Positions 55,875 to 64,000 of a DNA stretch of 64,000 nt are shown piece after piece. A program made the translations under genes and the position numbers. The DNA is from Ferrimicrobium sp. (GTDB taxonomy: Bacteria > Actinomycetota > Acidimicrobiia > Acidimicrobiales > Acidimicrobiaceae): the NCBI RefSeq assembly GCF_027364955.1, contig NZ_DAHXOI010000008.1, positions 1 through 64,000 of the forward strand, given 5' to 3'. The first letter of the stretch is position 1. Each line of letters starts with the position of its first letter. The notes under the pieces were generated by a model. That model was not told the origin of the DNA and made no database searches. It saw only the letters and a program-made list of their open reading frames with translations.

Positions 55875-56522
55875 ATGGCTAGTAAAACAGTGGTTGGCGA
55901 GAAAATCGGCATGACCCAAATCTGGGTCGACAACGATCGCGTGGTCCCGGTCACCGTGATTCGCGTCCTTCCTGCGAGGGTCCTGCGCCGCAAGACGGTC
56001 GAGCGCGATGGGTATGAGGCTTTGCAGGTAGCGGTCGGGGTGGTACAGCCTTCGCGCTTAACCAAACCGGTGCTCGGGCAGTTCACCTCCAGGGGTGTGG
56101 AGCCGGGACGCAGAATCATGGAGTTTCGCCTTGAGGGTTCCGAAGGGATGAGCGTCGGTTCGCAAATCGACGCCTCTGCGATCAGCTCAGGTGATCATGT
56201 TGATGTGATCGGCACTAGCCGGGGACATGGTTTTTCGGGTGGCATGAAGCGGCATAACTTCAAGGGCCAGGGAGCTAGCCACGGTAACCACAAAAAGCAT
56301 CGTGCCCCGGGCTCGATTGGGGCTTGTGCGACGCCGGCACGCGTCTTTAAAGGTACTCGTATGGCGGGACAGTACGGTAGCGAGCGCACGACGATTTTGA
56401 ATCTCGAGGTTGTGCGGTCCGAGCCGGACCGTCAATTGCTGCTGATCAAGGGTGCGGTCCCCGGTCCTCGCGGGGCGATGGTCGTCATCCGCGATACGGT
56501 GAAAGGTGGGAAGCGACTATGA
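55875..56522 (+). CDS. rplC: 50S ribosomal protein L3
   Basis: L3 (216 residues) reaches toward the peptidyl-transferase centre. Conserved parts are GEKIGMTQIW, GTSRGHGFSGGMKRHNFKGQ with the methylated-Gln region GASHGNHKKHRAPGSIGACATPARV, and KGTRMAGQYGSERTT. ATG 55875 follows GAAGGA; GTG 55848 would add nine unconserved residues. It overlaps rplD by ATGA. Confidence 0.97.
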   Translation: MASKTVVGEKIGMTQIWVDNDRVVPVTVIRVLPARVLRRKTVERDGYEALQVAVGVVQPSRLTKPVLGQFTSRGVEPGRRIMEFRLEGSEGMSVGSQIDASAISSGDHVDVIGTSRGHGFSGGMKRHNFKGQGASHGNHKKHRAPGSIGACATPARVFKGTRMAGQYGSERTTILNLEVVRSEPDRQLLLIKGAVPGPRGAMVVIRDTVKGGKRL

Positions 56523-57160
56523 CGCTACAGGCACGAGTCGTCAGCATTACCGGAGCCATCGAGGGCGAGGTTGAACTCGCTGATGGGATCTTTGATATTC
56601 CCACCAACATCGGCTTGCTGCACCAGGTGGTCGTAGCCGAGGAGGCGAATCGTCGACGGGGTACCCATTCGACGAAAACACGAGCCGAGGTCTCTGGCGG
56701 TGGAGCCAAGCCCTTCCGACAGAAGGGTACAGGCAATGCGAGGCAGGGTTCGACCCGCGCACCGCAATTCACCGGTGGTGGTATTGTTCATGGACCCCGT
56801 CCACGCAGCTATGCGCAGGCGACACCCAAGAAGATGGTTCGGGCCGCGTTGAAGCAGGCGCTCTCCGACCGGGCTCGCGGGGCGGCAATCTATGTGTTGC
56901 GAGGAGCCGTACCGGTCCCCTCAACCAAAGGGGCCGTTGCGATCGTTCAGGGCGCCGGTCTTGCGGGAAAGAATGTATCGCTGGTTGCATTGCCAAACGA
57001 GGACGGCATCGTTCGTAGTTTCCGCAATCTGCCAGATCTCATGATTGCTACGCCATCTTCCCTGCTGACACGCACGGTTCTCACGAGCGATGTGGTGTTG
57101 TTCACGGAGGCGGGTTTGGCGGGCATCGTTGAACGTCTTGGTGACAAGGAGAGTGAGTAA
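56519..57160 (+). CDS. rplD: 50S ribosomal protein L4
   Basis: L4 (213 residues) lines the exit tunnel. It shows LLHQVVVAEEANRRRGTHSTKTRAEVSGGGAKPFRQKGTG split by the tunnel loop, GNARQGSTRAPQFTGGGIVHGPRPRSY and the globular C-terminal domain. In some bacteria L4 represses its own S10 operon. It overlaps rplC by four bases and shares one base with rplW. Confidence 0.97.
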   Translation: MTLQARVVSITGAIEGEVELADGIFDIPTNIGLLHQVVVAEEANRRRGTHSTKTRAEVSGGGAKPFRQKGTGNARQGSTRAPQFTGGGIVHGPRPRSYAQATPKKMVRAALKQALSDRARGAAIYVLRGAVPVPSTKGAVAIVQGAGLAGKNVSLVALPNEDGIVRSFRNLPDLMIATPSSLLTRTVLTSDVVLFTEAGLAGIVERLGDKESE

Positions 57161-57456
57161 TGCACGCTGGGGATCGTTATCAGGTGTTGCGGCGGCCGTT
57201 GGTCTCCGAAAAGAGCTATCAGCTGATGGATACCGGTGTGTACACCTTTGAGGTAGATACGGATGCGACCAAGATCGATGTCCGCAAGGCAGTCGAGAAG
57301 CTCTTCGAGGTCAAGGTTGCTAAGGTCAACACCCTGAATCGCAAGGGTAAGTCGACGCGGAACCGTCGCACCGGCAAGGTTAGTTTTCGTCCCGATACCA
57401 AAATCGCCTACGTGACACTTCGCGAGGGTTTTGCTATCGAGTTGTTGCAGAGGTAG
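57160..57456 (+). CDS. rplW: 50S ribosomal protein L23
   Basis: L23 (98 residues) sits at the tunnel exit and docks trigger factor and SRP. It contains VLRRPLVSEKSYQL, YTFEVDTDATKIDVRKAVEKLFEVKVAKVNTLNRKGK, and ends with a short beta strand. ATG 57160 shares its first base with the rplD stop (TAATG). Six bases separate it from rplB. Confidence 0.97.
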   Translation: MHAGDRYQVLRRPLVSEKSYQLMDTGVYTFEVDTDATKIDVRKAVEKLFEVKVAKVNTLNRKGKSTRNRRTGKVSFRPDTKIAYVTLREGFAIELLQR

Positions 57457-57462
57457 GTAGTC

Positions 57463-58299
57463 ATGGCGATTCGTAGGCGTAAACCAACGAGCGCGGGACG
57501 GCGATTTCAGTCCGTCTCGACGTTTGATGAGATCACGAAGAAGGCCCCAGAGAAGTCCCTCTTGCAGCCGAAGGCGAGCACGGGTGGGCGCAACGCCAAG
57601 GGTCGCAAGACGGCCCGGCACCGGGGTGGCGGTCACAAGCAGCAGTATCGGTTGATCGACTTCAAGCGGACCAAGGACGGCGTGCCAGCGACGGTTGCTG
57701 CTATTGAGTACGACCCGAACCGCAACGCTCGTATTGCATTGTTGCACTATCATGACGGCGAGAAGCGATACATCCTCGCCCCCCGCGGACTCAAGGTTGG
57801 TGACAAGGTCCAATCGGGGATTGGTGCGGATATCACCGTTGGCAATGCGCTCCCGTTGCGGGCTATTCCCGTCGGGTCGGTGGTACACAACGTTGAGCTC
57901 CGCCCTGGACAGGGCGGTAAAATAGCGCGCAGTGCTGGCATGAGTGTGCAGCTGGTTGGGCGCGATGAAGTCTATGCAACCCTGCGTCTCCCGTCCACTG
58001 AGATGCGACGAGTACCGGCTGATGCCCGTGCCACCATCGGTGAGGTCGGCAACGCCGAGTACGAGTTGCTCTCGATCGGCAAGGCGGGCCGTAATCGTTG
58101 GAAGGGTATCCGACCACAGACGCGTGGCGTAGCGATGAACCCCGTTGACCACCCGCTTGGTGGTGGTGAAGGGAAGACTTCAGGTGGTCGGCATCCGGTC
58201 TCTCCTTGGGGTAAGCCAGAAGGTCGTACCCGTCGAGCGCATCGAGATTCGGATCAGTTAATTATTCGACGACGTCGCGGTCGCGGAGCCAGGAGATAG
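57463..58299 (+). CDS. rplB: 50S ribosomal protein L2
   Basis: L2 (278 residues) binds 23S rRNA near the peptidyl-transferase centre. Landmarks are [57 protein letters not shown] and the C-terminal [26 protein letters not shown] with the conserved His. Normal length. It is followed by rpsS after 3 bases. Confidence 0.98.
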   Translation: MAIRRRKPTSAGRRFQSVSTFDEITKKAPEKSLLQPKASTGGRNAKGRKTARHRGGGHKQQYRLIDFKRTKDGVPATVAAIEYDPNRNARIALLHYHDGEKRYILAPRGLKVGDKVQSGIGADITVGNALPLRAIPVGSVVHNVELRPGQGGKIARSAGMSVQLVGRDEVYATLRLPSTEMRRVPADARATIGEVGNAEYELLSIGKAGRNRWKGIRPQTRGVAMNPVDHPLGGGEGKTSGGRHPVSPWGKPEGRTRRAHRDSDQLIIRRRRGRGARR

Positions 58300-58302
58300 T
58301 AG

Positions 58303-58584
58303 ATGCCAAGAAGTTTAAAGAAGGGTCCCTTCGTCGATGATCATCTCTTGAAGAAAGTGGATGATCTCAACGAGAAGAACGAAAAGCGCGTGATCAAGAC
58401 ATGGTCGCGCCGATCAACGATTATCCCTGACATGGTAGGGCACACCATTGCTGTTCATGACGGACGCAAGCATGTTCCGGTCTATGTCACTGAGTCAATG
58501 GTGGGACACAAACTGGGTGAGTTCGCGCCGACGCGGACATTCCGGTATCACGCCGGCCAAGAGAAGACGGCGAGGAGACGATAG
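58303..58584 (+). CDS. rpsS: 30S ribosomal protein S19
   Basis: S19 (93 residues) forms a head protein with S13. It reads [50 protein letters not shown] and [16 protein letters not shown], all typical. It shares its last base with the rplV start. Confidence 0.98.
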   Translation: MPRSLKKGPFVDDHLLKKVDDLNEKNEKRVIKTWSRRSTIIPDMVGHTIAVHDGRKHVPVYVTESMVGHKLGEFAPTRTFRYHAGQEKTARRR

Positions 58585-59339
58585 TGGCCGAGACGTTGGA
58601 GGCGAATCAAGCACGCGCAGTGCTTCGGTATTTTCGGATGAGTCCTACGAAGGCTCGGCAGGTTCTCGATCTCATTCGCGGCAAGTCGGCCGTAGAAGCG
58701 ATTCGCGCCCTGTCCTTAGTCAATCGTGAGGCAAGCGAAGTCGTCGGGAAGTTGTTGGCATCTGCTGTCGCGAATGCGACGGTGCGTTACGGTTTGGGAG
58801 CCGATGAGGTGTTTGTCGCTGCAGCGTTCGCTGATGAGGGTCCCACCATCAAGCGGTTTCGTCCTCGTGCGCGAGGCCGAGCGACGCGGGTGCGCAAGCG
58901 CAGCTGCCACATCACGATCGTGGTAGAAGAGATGCCGTTGTCGATGCGACGAGTAGAGGCAGCAAAGAACTCTGGACGGCAGAGCGCCCGTCGTGCCCAA
59001 CGAGTAGCTTCCTCCCGGGGGACGAACAACGCCAGCGAGGCGAGTGCGAGGACTCCGAAGGCGGTCGACGCCGCCACCGGCGAGGTCGATGAAGGATCGT
59101 TCGCCGACGCTAGCACGGAGATGGTTGACAACTCCGTTCTCGAAGGCACGGCAGAGGCTCCCCAGGTCAACGGAGAGGTTGCAACCGAGGACAGGGCAGA
59201 GGAACTGGTCGTTGAAGCGAACGTGGTTGAAGCCAGCGCGAGTAATCCGACCGACGAATCGGAGACGGACGCAGTGGTTGGTGCTGAGACAGTGGCCGGC
59301 GATGATGAGACGCCAGCAGTAGGACAGGAGGACTCGTAA
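58584..59339 (+). CDS. rplV: 50S ribosomal protein L22 with long acidic C-terminal extension
   Basis: Residues 1-117 are a normal L22: [20 protein letters not shown], the tunnel hairpin [20 protein letters not shown] and the end strand [11 protein letters not shown]22 shapes the exit-tunnel constriction. It continues with about 134 extra residues: first a short basic stretch ([14 protein letters not shown]), then a tail rich in Glu, Asp, Ala, Ser, Thr and Val with no predicted fold, ending VGQEDS. Typical L22 proteins have about 110-130 residues. The extension is read in frame with no sign of a frameshift, since its stop abuts the rpsC start by one base. Its role is unknown. Confidence 0.95.
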   Translation: MAETLEANQARAVLRYFRMSPTKARQVLDLIRGKSAVEAIRALSLVNREASEVVGKLLASAVANATVRYGLGADEVFVAAAFADEGPTIKRFRPRARGRATRVRKRSCHITIVVEEMPLSMRRVEAAKNSGRQSARRAQRVASSRGTNNASEASARTPKAVDAATGEVDEGSFADASTEMVDNSVLEGTAEAPQVNGEVATEDRAEELVVEANVVEASASNPTDESETDAVVGAETVAGDDETPAVGQEDS

Positions 59340-60223
59340 TGGGTCAAAAGATACACCCGTATGGGTTTCGTCTGGGTGTCACCACTGATTGGAAGTCGCG
59401 TTGGTACGCCGACAAGGACTATCAAAAGTGGGTCATCGAGGATTACAAGATCCGGTCTTGGCTGCAGCGCGAGCTCGCGACGGCGGCGGTCTCTCGGATC
59501 GATATCGAACGTACGCGCGATCGTCTAAAGGTCGATATCCACACGGCTCGGCCTGGCATCGTCATCGGAAAGAAGGGTTCGGAGGTCGATCGTCTCCGCA
59601 AGGCGCTTGAGAAGTTAACGAGTTATCCACGAGTACAGCTCAATGTCGAGGAGGTACGTAATCCTGAGCTCGATGCGACCCTCGTCGCTCAGAGCATCGC
59701 GGACCAGATATCCCGTCGAGTGAGCTTCCGCCGGGCCATGAAACGGTCGATTCAGATCGTGATGAAAGAAGGCGGCAAGGGTGTAACGGTGCAATGTTCG
59801 GGTCGCCTCGGCGGCTCTGAGATGGCTCGCCGTGAGACCCACCGCGAAGGCCGGGTCCCACGACATACCTTGCGTGCGGATATCGATTATGGCTTACGAG
59901 AGGCGCATACCAACTCCGGCACGGTCGGTGTGAAGGTATGGATCTACCGTGGGGATATCGTCCCGTACCAGGTGGCAGTGGCGAGTGCAGCTCGTCCCAG
60001 TCTTCCCGACCGTCCTCGACGGATTATCACCGCGGGTGGTGGACGACGGCGCGCTGCCGAGGAGACAGTGGTCGAGGAGTTGGTCTCTGCCCCGACGGCG
60101 TTGTTGGAGGAGCCAGTTGTGCCAGAGGAGCTCGAACGTCTCTTGGCTGAAGAGGAAGACATCGAACGCCGCACCAAGGATGAGGGGCATGAGGCTCCGC
60201 ATTTCAAGAAGGAGGTGGATTAG
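59339..60223 (+). CDS. rpsC: 30S ribosomal protein S3 with acidic C-terminal tail
   Basis: S3 (294 residues) has [14 protein letters not shown], the KH domain with the [21 protein letters not shown] loop, and the C-terminal domain [32 protein letters not shown]. From about residue 225 there is an extra tail, first basic then rich in Glu ([25 protein letters not shown] region). S3 helps form the mRNA entry channel and unwinds mRNA. It starts in the TAATG of rplV. Confidence 0.97.
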   Translation: MGQKIHPYGFRLGVTTDWKSRWYADKDYQKWVIEDYKIRSWLQRELATAAVSRIDIERTRDRLKVDIHTARPGIVIGKKGSEVDRLRKALEKLTSYPRVQLNVEEVRNPELDATLVAQSIADQISRRVSFRRAMKRSIQIVMKEGGKGVTVQCSGRLGGSEMARRETHREGRVPRHTLRADIDYGLREAHTNSGTVGVKVWIYRGDIVPYQVAVASAARPSLPDRPRRIITAGGGRRRAAEETVVEELVSAPTALLEEPVVPEELERLLAEEEDIERRTKDEGHEAPHFKKEVD

Positions 60224-60226
60224 TCG

Positions 60227-60661
60227 ATGCTGATGCCCCGCAAGGTGAAACACCGCAAGACCCATCGCGGTCGACTGACCGGCAAGGCCAAGGGAGGAAC
60301 CGAGGTCAGCTTTGGGCGCTACGGTATTCAGGCGCTTGAGCCTGGTTGGATCACGGCTCGCCAGATTGAGGCTGCTCGTGTTGCGATGACCCGCCACGTA
60401 CGCCGTGGTGGAAAGGTCTGGATTCGCGTCTTTCCGGATAAGCCGGTCACGAAGAAACCGGCTGAGACGCGCATGGGTTCGGGTAAAGGTAATCCAGAGT
60501 TTTGGGTGGCGGTTGTTCGCCCTGGCAAGATCCTCTTCGAACTCGATGGAGTGAGTGAGGAACTCGGACGCGAGGCGATGGAGCGAGCGATCCAAAAGCT
60601 CCCGATTAAGGCGCGTTTTGTTATCAAAGAGGGCGTGGAGTCGATTGGTGGAACGCGATGA
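60227..60661 (+). CDS. rplP: 50S ribosomal protein L16
   Basis: L16 (144 residues) contacts the A-site tRNA elbow and helps organise the peptidyl-transferase region. It begins [24 protein letters not shown] with a Met at the second possible start, then [34 protein letters not shown] and [16 protein letters not shown]. It lies 3 bases after rpsC and overlaps rpmC by ATGA. Confidence 0.98.
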   Translation: MLMPRKVKHRKTHRGRLTGKAKGGTEVSFGRYGIQALEPGWITARQIEAARVAMTRHVRRGGKVWIRVFPDKPVTKKPAETRMGSGKGNPEFWVAVVRPGKILFELDGVSEELGREAMERAIQKLPIKARFVIKEGVESIGGTR

Positions 60662-60867
60662 CAAAGGCGATTGAGTATCGAGAAATGCTCGATGACGAGT
60701 TGTTAGTTAAGCTTGGCGAGACGAAGGAAGAACTCTTTCGGCATCGCTTTGCTATTGCCTCCGCACAGGGCACCGATACCGCAAAACTCGGTGCACTGCG
60801 CAAGGAGCTTGCGCGTATCGAGACCGTTTTGAGTGAGCGACGGATCGTCGCCCGAGGAGGAAAGTGA
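60658..60867 (+). CDS. rpmC: 50S ribosomal protein L29
   Basis: L29 (69 residues) is a two-helix protein near the tunnel exit next to L23. It shows [27 protein letters not shown], where the LxxLR-like ELFRHRF helix is typical, and ends [10 protein letters not shown]. The start overlaps rplP by four bases and the stop overlaps rpsQ by four bases, a tightly coupled trio. Confidence 0.95.
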   Translation: MTKAIEYREMLDDELLVKLGETKEELFRHRFAIASAQGTDTAKLGALRKELARIETVLSERRIVARGGK

Positions 60868-61136
60868 TGAGCGAGTCGCACGAAGAGCGCCCGCAACGTA
60901 AAGTTCGCGAGGGCGTAGTGGCCTCAGAGGCGATGGATCAAACCATTGTGGTGCTCGTGAACCAGCGGGTGCGCCACCCACGCTACATGCGTACGATCTC
61001 CAAGACCAAACGGCTGTATGCACATGATGTGAATAATGATGCCCATGTGGGGGATACTGTTGAGATCGAAGAGACCCGGCCTCTGTCGAAGCTCAAGCGT
61101 TGGAGGTTGGTCCGAGTAGTGGAGCGTGCAAGATGA
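60864..61136 (+). CDS. rpsQ: 30S ribosomal protein S17
   Basis: S17 (90 residues) is an OB-fold primary 16S rRNA binder. It contains [37 protein letters not shown] and [22 protein letters not shown]. The N-terminal ten residues are slightly extended compared with E. coli. It overlaps rpmC and rplN by four bases each. Confidence 0.97.
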   Translation: MMSESHEERPQRKVREGVVASEAMDQTIVVLVNQRVRHPRYMRTISKTKRLYAHDVNNDAHVGDTVEIEETRPLSKLKRWRLVRVVERAR

Positions 61137-61501
61137 TCCAGCAGGAGAGTCGTCTACGAGTGGCGGATAATTCCGGTGCTCGAGAGGTACTGTGCATTCG
61201 AGTCCTCGGCGGTAGCCGTCGTCGGTATGCCGGTATTGGTGATGTGTTTATCGCCACGGTCAAGGATGCGTTGCCAGGAGCAGGTGTCAAGCGTGGGGAT
61301 GTTGTCAAGTGTGTGGTGGTGCGCACCCGTAAGGAGTCTCGCCGCGCGGATGGAAGCTACATACGGTTCGATGATAATGCTGCGGTCTTGATCAACGATC
61401 AGATGCAGCCTCGTGGTACGCGTATCTTCGGCCCCGTCGGTCGTGAGCTCCGCGATAAGCGGTTCATGCGTATCGTTTCTTTGGCACCGGAGGTGTTGTA
61501 A
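61133..61501 (+). CDS. rplN: 50S ribosomal protein L14
   Basis: L14 (122 residues) lies at the subunit interface. It begins [27 protein letters not shown] and contains [33 protein letters not shown] and [16 protein letters not shown] 61133 overlaps the rpsQ stop; the longer frame from 61100 is not homologous. It shares one base with rplX. Confidence 0.98.
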   Translation: MIQQESRLRVADNSGAREVLCIRVLGGSRRRYAGIGDVFIATVKDALPGAGVKRGDVVKCVVVRTRKESRRADGSYIRFDDNAAVLINDQMQPRGTRIFGPVGRELRDKRFMRIVSLAPEVL

Positions 61502-61806
61502 TGCGATTGAAGAGTGGAGATAGGGTACGCGTGCTCTCTGGTAAAGACCGCGGCTCTGAGGGTCAGGTTTTGAAGGCGTTCCCTCAGGAGCGTAAGGTGC
61601 TGGTCGAGGGGGTTCACGTGGTGCAACGCCATACCAAGGCTCGCGACGCTACCACTCCGGGTGGGATCATCGAAAAGTCCTTGCCGATCGATGCCTCCAA
61701 TGTGGCGGTGATCTGTTCGTCGTGTGGTCCAACCCGCATCAGTATGGATGTTGATGAGTTTGGCAAGCGGTTTCGCGTATGCAGGAAGTGCAGGACGGCG
61801 CTATGA
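61501..61806 (+). CDS. rplX: 50S ribosomal protein L24
   Basis: L24 (101 residues) is an assembly-initiating protein with a KOW motif: [23 protein letters not shown]. Then [12 protein letters not shown] and a C-terminal pair of Cys motifs (CSSCG and CRKC) that look like a zinc ribbon, seen in several actinobacterial and other L24 proteins. It overlaps rplE by ATGA. Confidence 0.97.
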   Translation: MRLKSGDRVRVLSGKDRGSEGQVLKAFPQERKVLVEGVHVVQRHTKARDATTPGGIIEKSLPIDASNVAVICSSCGPTRISMDVDEFGKRFRVCRKCRTAL

Positions 61807-62372
61807 CGACTACCGTAACACCGAGACCTCGACTCAAGGTCCGATATGACCAGGAGATACGAGCTCAGCTGTTCGAGACCTTGGGCGTTGGCAACGTTCA
61901 CCAAGTTCCTACCCTCGACAAAATTGTCGTCAACATGGGGGTTGGCCGGGCTACTCAGCAGCAGTCGCTCCTCGAGGGAGCCATTCGCGACCTAGAGACG
62001 ATTACCGGACAAAAACCGGCAACTCGTCGCGCCCGGAAGTCGATTGCCGCTTTCAAACTACGCGAGGGCATGCCGATCGGCGCGATGGTGACGTTGCGGG
62101 GTGACCGGATGTGGGAGTTCTTCGACCGGTTGGTCGCCATAGCGATTCCTAGGATCCGCGACTTCCGGGGGTTGAACCCGCGTTCCTTCGATGGTCATGG
62201 CAACTACTCCTTTGGGGTGAATGAACAACTGATTTTCCCAGAGATTGATTACGACAAGATTGATGCCACCCGTGGCATGGATATCACTATTGTCACGACA
62301 GCGGAGTCGGATGCACAGGGCAAAGCCTTGCTTCTTGCTTTTGGCTTCCCATTCCGGAAGGAAGGTTTGTAA
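61803..62372 (+). CDS. rplE: 50S ribosomal protein L5
   Basis: L5 (189 residues) binds 5S rRNA and touches the P-site tRNA. Landmarks are [68 protein letters not shown] and [18 protein letters not shown] 61803 overlaps rplX; the frame from 61779 is inside rplX. The stop abuts rpsN. Confidence 0.98.
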   Translation: MTTTVTPRPRLKVRYDQEIRAQLFETLGVGNVHQVPTLDKIVVNMGVGRATQQQSLLEGAIRDLETITGQKPATRRARKSIAAFKLREGMPIGAMVTLRGDRMWEFFDRLVAIAIPRIRDFRGLNPRSFDGHGNYSFGVNEQLIFPEIDYDKIDATRGMDITIVTTAESDAQGKALLLAFGFPFRKEGL

Positions 62373-62558
62373 ATGGCAACCAAAGCGCTGATTGCGAAGT
62401 CCAATCGCCGTCCCAAATATCGAGTTCGTGCCTACACGCGATGCCAGCGGTGTGGACGTCCCCATGCGGTCTACCGGAAGTTTGGGCTCTGCAGGATCTG
62501 CCTGAGAGAGATGGCGCACCTGGGGGAGATCCCTGGCGTGACGAAGGCCAGTTGGTAG
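62373..62558 (+). CDS. rpsN: 30S ribosomal protein S14 type Z
   Basis: S14 in its short zinc-binding form (61 residues): Cys24-x2-Cys27 in RCQRCGR and Cys40-x2-Cys43 in [12 protein letters not shown] bind one zinc. It is a 30S head protein. The type-Z form with [18 protein letters not shown] is usual for the primary copy in actinobacteria, whose zinc-free paralogue, if any, is elsewhere. It follows rplE immediately, and rpsH comes 10 bases later. Confidence 0.98.
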   Translation: MATKALIAKSNRRPKYRVRAYTRCQRCGRPHAVYRKFGLCRICLREMAHLGEIPGVTKASW

Positions 62559-62568
62559 GAGGTTAGCC

Positions 62569-62979
62569 ATGAGTATGACTGATCCAATCGCTGATATGTT
62601 GACTCGAATTCGTAATGCGACTCGGGTCCGGCATGAGGTAGTCCGTATGCCCGGTTCAAAGATTAAGACGGAGTTGGCGCGCATCCTTCAAGAGGAGGGG
62701 TATATCGACTCTTTCGCCGTTGCGCCAGCAGCAGCTGGCCCAGGGACCGTGCTCGAGATCCAGCTGCGTTACGTAGGGTCACGGCGACGTGATAGTGCTA
62801 TCAATGGCATTACCCGCGTCTCCAAGCCTGGCCTTCGTGTCTATACGCAGGCTGCTTCGATCCAGCGAGTTTTTGGCGGTATGGGCGTGGCGGTGTTGTC
62901 CACCTCGCACGGATTGATGACTGATCGCGACGCTCGCAAGGCTGGTGTCGGTGGCGAAGTCATCTGTCATGTCTGGTAG
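62569..62979 (+). CDS. rpsH: 30S ribosomal protein S8
   Basis: S8 (136 residues) is a central-domain primary rRNA binder and, in E. coli, the repressor of the spc operon. It reads MTDPIADMLTRIRNATRVRH, KIKTELARILQEEGYI, RVSKPGLRVYTQAASI and ends VLSTSHGLMTDRDARKAGVGGE, the family signature. ATG 62569 or ATG 62575 may start it. AGGAGG lies upstream. It precedes rplF by 12 bases. Confidence 0.97.
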   Translation: MSMTDPIADMLTRIRNATRVRHEVVRMPGSKIKTELARILQEEGYIDSFAVAPAAAGPGTVLEIQLRYVGSRRRDSAINGITRVSKPGLRVYTQAASIQRVFGGMGVAVLSTSHGLMTDRDARKAGVGGEVICHVW

Positions 62980-62991
62980 AGGAGTTAAAGA

Positions 62992-63531
62992 GTGTCACGA
63001 ATAGGTAAGCAACCTATCGTTCTTCCCGATGGAGTGACGATCACCGTTGAGGGTACGAAGGTCAAGGTCGACGGACCGAAGGGGACGTTGGAGCGCGAGA
63101 TGCCGCCGATGGTCACCGTTGCACTCGATGAGCGCACGGTGAACGTAGGTCGAGTCGATGACTCGCGACAGGCACGGGCTATGCACGGGTTGTCGCGGAC
63201 GTTGGTCAACAATATGGTGGTTGGCGTGAGTGAGGGATACCGTAAACAGCTCGAGATCGTTGGCGTTGGGTATCGTGCGCAGTTGCGCTCGCCCGGTGAG
63301 GTTGAACTTGCTCTCGGATTCTCTCATCCGGTCATCGTCAAGGCTCCTGAGGGCATTGGTTTTGAGGCGCCCTCGCCGACCCGTCTGGTGGTGCAGGGGG
63401 TTGACAAGGAGCTGGTCGGACAAGTTGCGGCCAACATTCGGAAAATTCGCAAACCGGAGCCCTACAAGGGTAAGGGTGTGCGGTACGAGGGTGAGAAGGT
63501 TGTGCGCAAAGTTGGAAAGGCTGGGAAGTAG
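62992..63531 (+). CDS. rplF: 50S ribosomal protein L6
   Basis: L6 (179 residues) has two similar alpha/beta domains and sits near the factor-binding site. It begins SRIGKQPIVLPDGVTI, contains VDGPKGTLEREM and GVGYRAQLRSPGEVELALGFSHPV, and ends with the C-terminal signature RKIRKPEPYKGKGVRYEGE. GTG 62992 follows AGGAG. rplR starts 6 bases after its stop. Confidence 0.98.
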   Translation: MSRIGKQPIVLPDGVTITVEGTKVKVDGPKGTLEREMPPMVTVALDERTVNVGRVDDSRQARAMHGLSRTLVNNMVVGVSEGYRKQLEIVGVGYRAQLRSPGEVELALGFSHPVIVKAPEGIGFEAPSPTRLVVQGVDKELVGQVAANIRKIRKPEPYKGKGVRYEGEKVVRKVGKAGK

Positions 63532-63537
63532 GTAGCG

Positions 63538-63897
63538 ATGTCAATAGACCAATCCCATAGTCGGCAGAAGCGGCGTCACCAACGGGTGCGTCGTAAGGTT
63601 GTCGGTTCGCCAGAGCGACCACGGTTGGCGGTGTACCGTTCTAATAAGCACATGTTCGCACAGTTGATCGATGATAGTCAAGGGGTGACTCTCGTCGCTG
63701 CCTCCACCCTTGAGGCCGACTTTGCCGGCAGCTCGACCGGTAACTGCGAAGCGGCGATCAAGGTCGGTAAGGTCATCGCCGAGCGGGCAGTCGCGCACGG
63801 GGTAACACAGGTTGTTTTTGATCGTGGTGGTTTTCAGTATCACGGTCGGGTTGCTGCGCTTGCGGATGCCGCACGCGAGGCGGGACTGGAGTTTTAG
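63538..63897 (+). CDS. rplR: 50S ribosomal protein L18
   Basis: L18 (119 residues) binds 5S rRNA in the central protuberance. It contains [28 protein letters not shown], the [25 protein letters not shown] signature and [19 protein letters not shown] at the end. The Arg/Lys-rich N-terminus is typical. Its TAG is followed at once by the rpsE start. Confidence 0.98.
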   Translation: MSIDQSHSRQKRRHQRVRRKVVGSPERPRLAVYRSNKHMFAQLIDDSQGVTLVAASTLEADFAGSSTGNCEAAIKVGKVIAERAVAHGVTQVVFDRGGFQYHGRVAALADAAREAGLEF

Positions 63898-64000
63898 ATG
63901 GCCGAAAGCCAGTATGAAGATCGCACCATCAAGGTCAATCGAGTATCAAAGGTCGTCAAGGGTGGCCGTAGATTCTCCTTCACGGCGTTGATGGTCGTGG
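63898..64000 (+). CDS. rpsE: 30S ribosomal protein S5 (partial, cut by window end)
   Basis: The first 34 residues of S5 are visible: a short polar head, then [20 protein letters not shown], the conserved N-terminal strand of the double-stranded-RNA-binding-like domain. S5 is part of the mRNA entry channel. The gene begins the base after the rplR stop and runs off the right edge. Confidence 0.95.
   Translation, partial: MAESQYEDRTIKVNRVSKVVKGGRRFSFTALMVV

Noticed and set aside
56947-58152. 401-codon minus-strand frame
   Set aside because: It runs antisense across rplD, rplW and rplB, all well-supported ribosomal genes, and has no recognisable domain.

Overview
The window looks like the chromosome of an acidophile-type actinobacterium, most likely class Acidimicrobiia (relatives such as Ferrimicrobium or Acidimicrobium). 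That placement is inferred, not proven. It rests on moderately high G+C with many GTG/TTG starts, an RsiG-type anti-sigma factor, a MshA-like glycosyltransferase, an MptB-like mannosyltransferase, nickel superoxide dismutase, a type-Z S14 and the actinobacterial order of the rpl/rpo/rps genes. No rRNA gene or CRISPR array is present.

Left edge (1-3786), accessory DNA: a block of seven 23-bp tandem repeats, a 57-bp direct repeat present twice, a DUF4232-like lipoprotein, a broken gene fragment resembling the N-terminus of GIY-YIG nuclease-type proteins, and an intact tyrosine recombinase whose start faces the 3' end of a tRNA-Lys gene. This is the tRNA-proximal end of an integrated element that continues beyond the left edge.

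3791-13472, housekeeping: divergent sodN/sodX (Ni-SOD and its maturation protease), an RsiG-like c-di-GMP-binding anti-sigma factor, a GT4 glycosyltransferase, proC, then a C5-pathway tetrapyrrole operon hemA-hemC-cobA/hemD fusion-hemB-hemL.

13622-30017, respiration: a geranylgeranyl-reductase-family flavoprotein (probably menaquinone side-chain reductase) divergent from a complete 14-gene nuoA-N complex I operon with nearly every junction overlapping or abutting.

30144-38047: a ClC-type anion channel/transporter; a 947-residue membrane protein joining what looks like a decayed metallophosphoesterase domain to a DUF2156/phosphatidylglycerol lysyltransferase-like domain, transcribed behind yajQ; tRNA-Tyr; an MptB-like mannosyltransferase; an AlkA-type DNA glycosylase; a GNAT acetyltransferase.

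38218-64000, information processing: tRNA-Thr, tRNA-Met, rpmG, an ECF sigma factor overlapping rpmG, tRNA-Trp, secE, nusG, rplK, rplA, an L10-leader-like region, rplJ, rplL, rpoB, rpoC, rpsL, rpsG, fusA, tuf, and the S10-spc ribosomal operon from rpsJ to a truncated rpsE. L22, S3 and NusG carry long acidic tails.

The most unusual items are the degenerate-phosphoesterase/DUF2156 fusion, the RsiG homologue with two recognisable c-di-GMP signatures, the paired repeats in the island, the sigma factor that may start at a CTG codon inside the rpmG stop, and the 134-residue acidic tail on L22.
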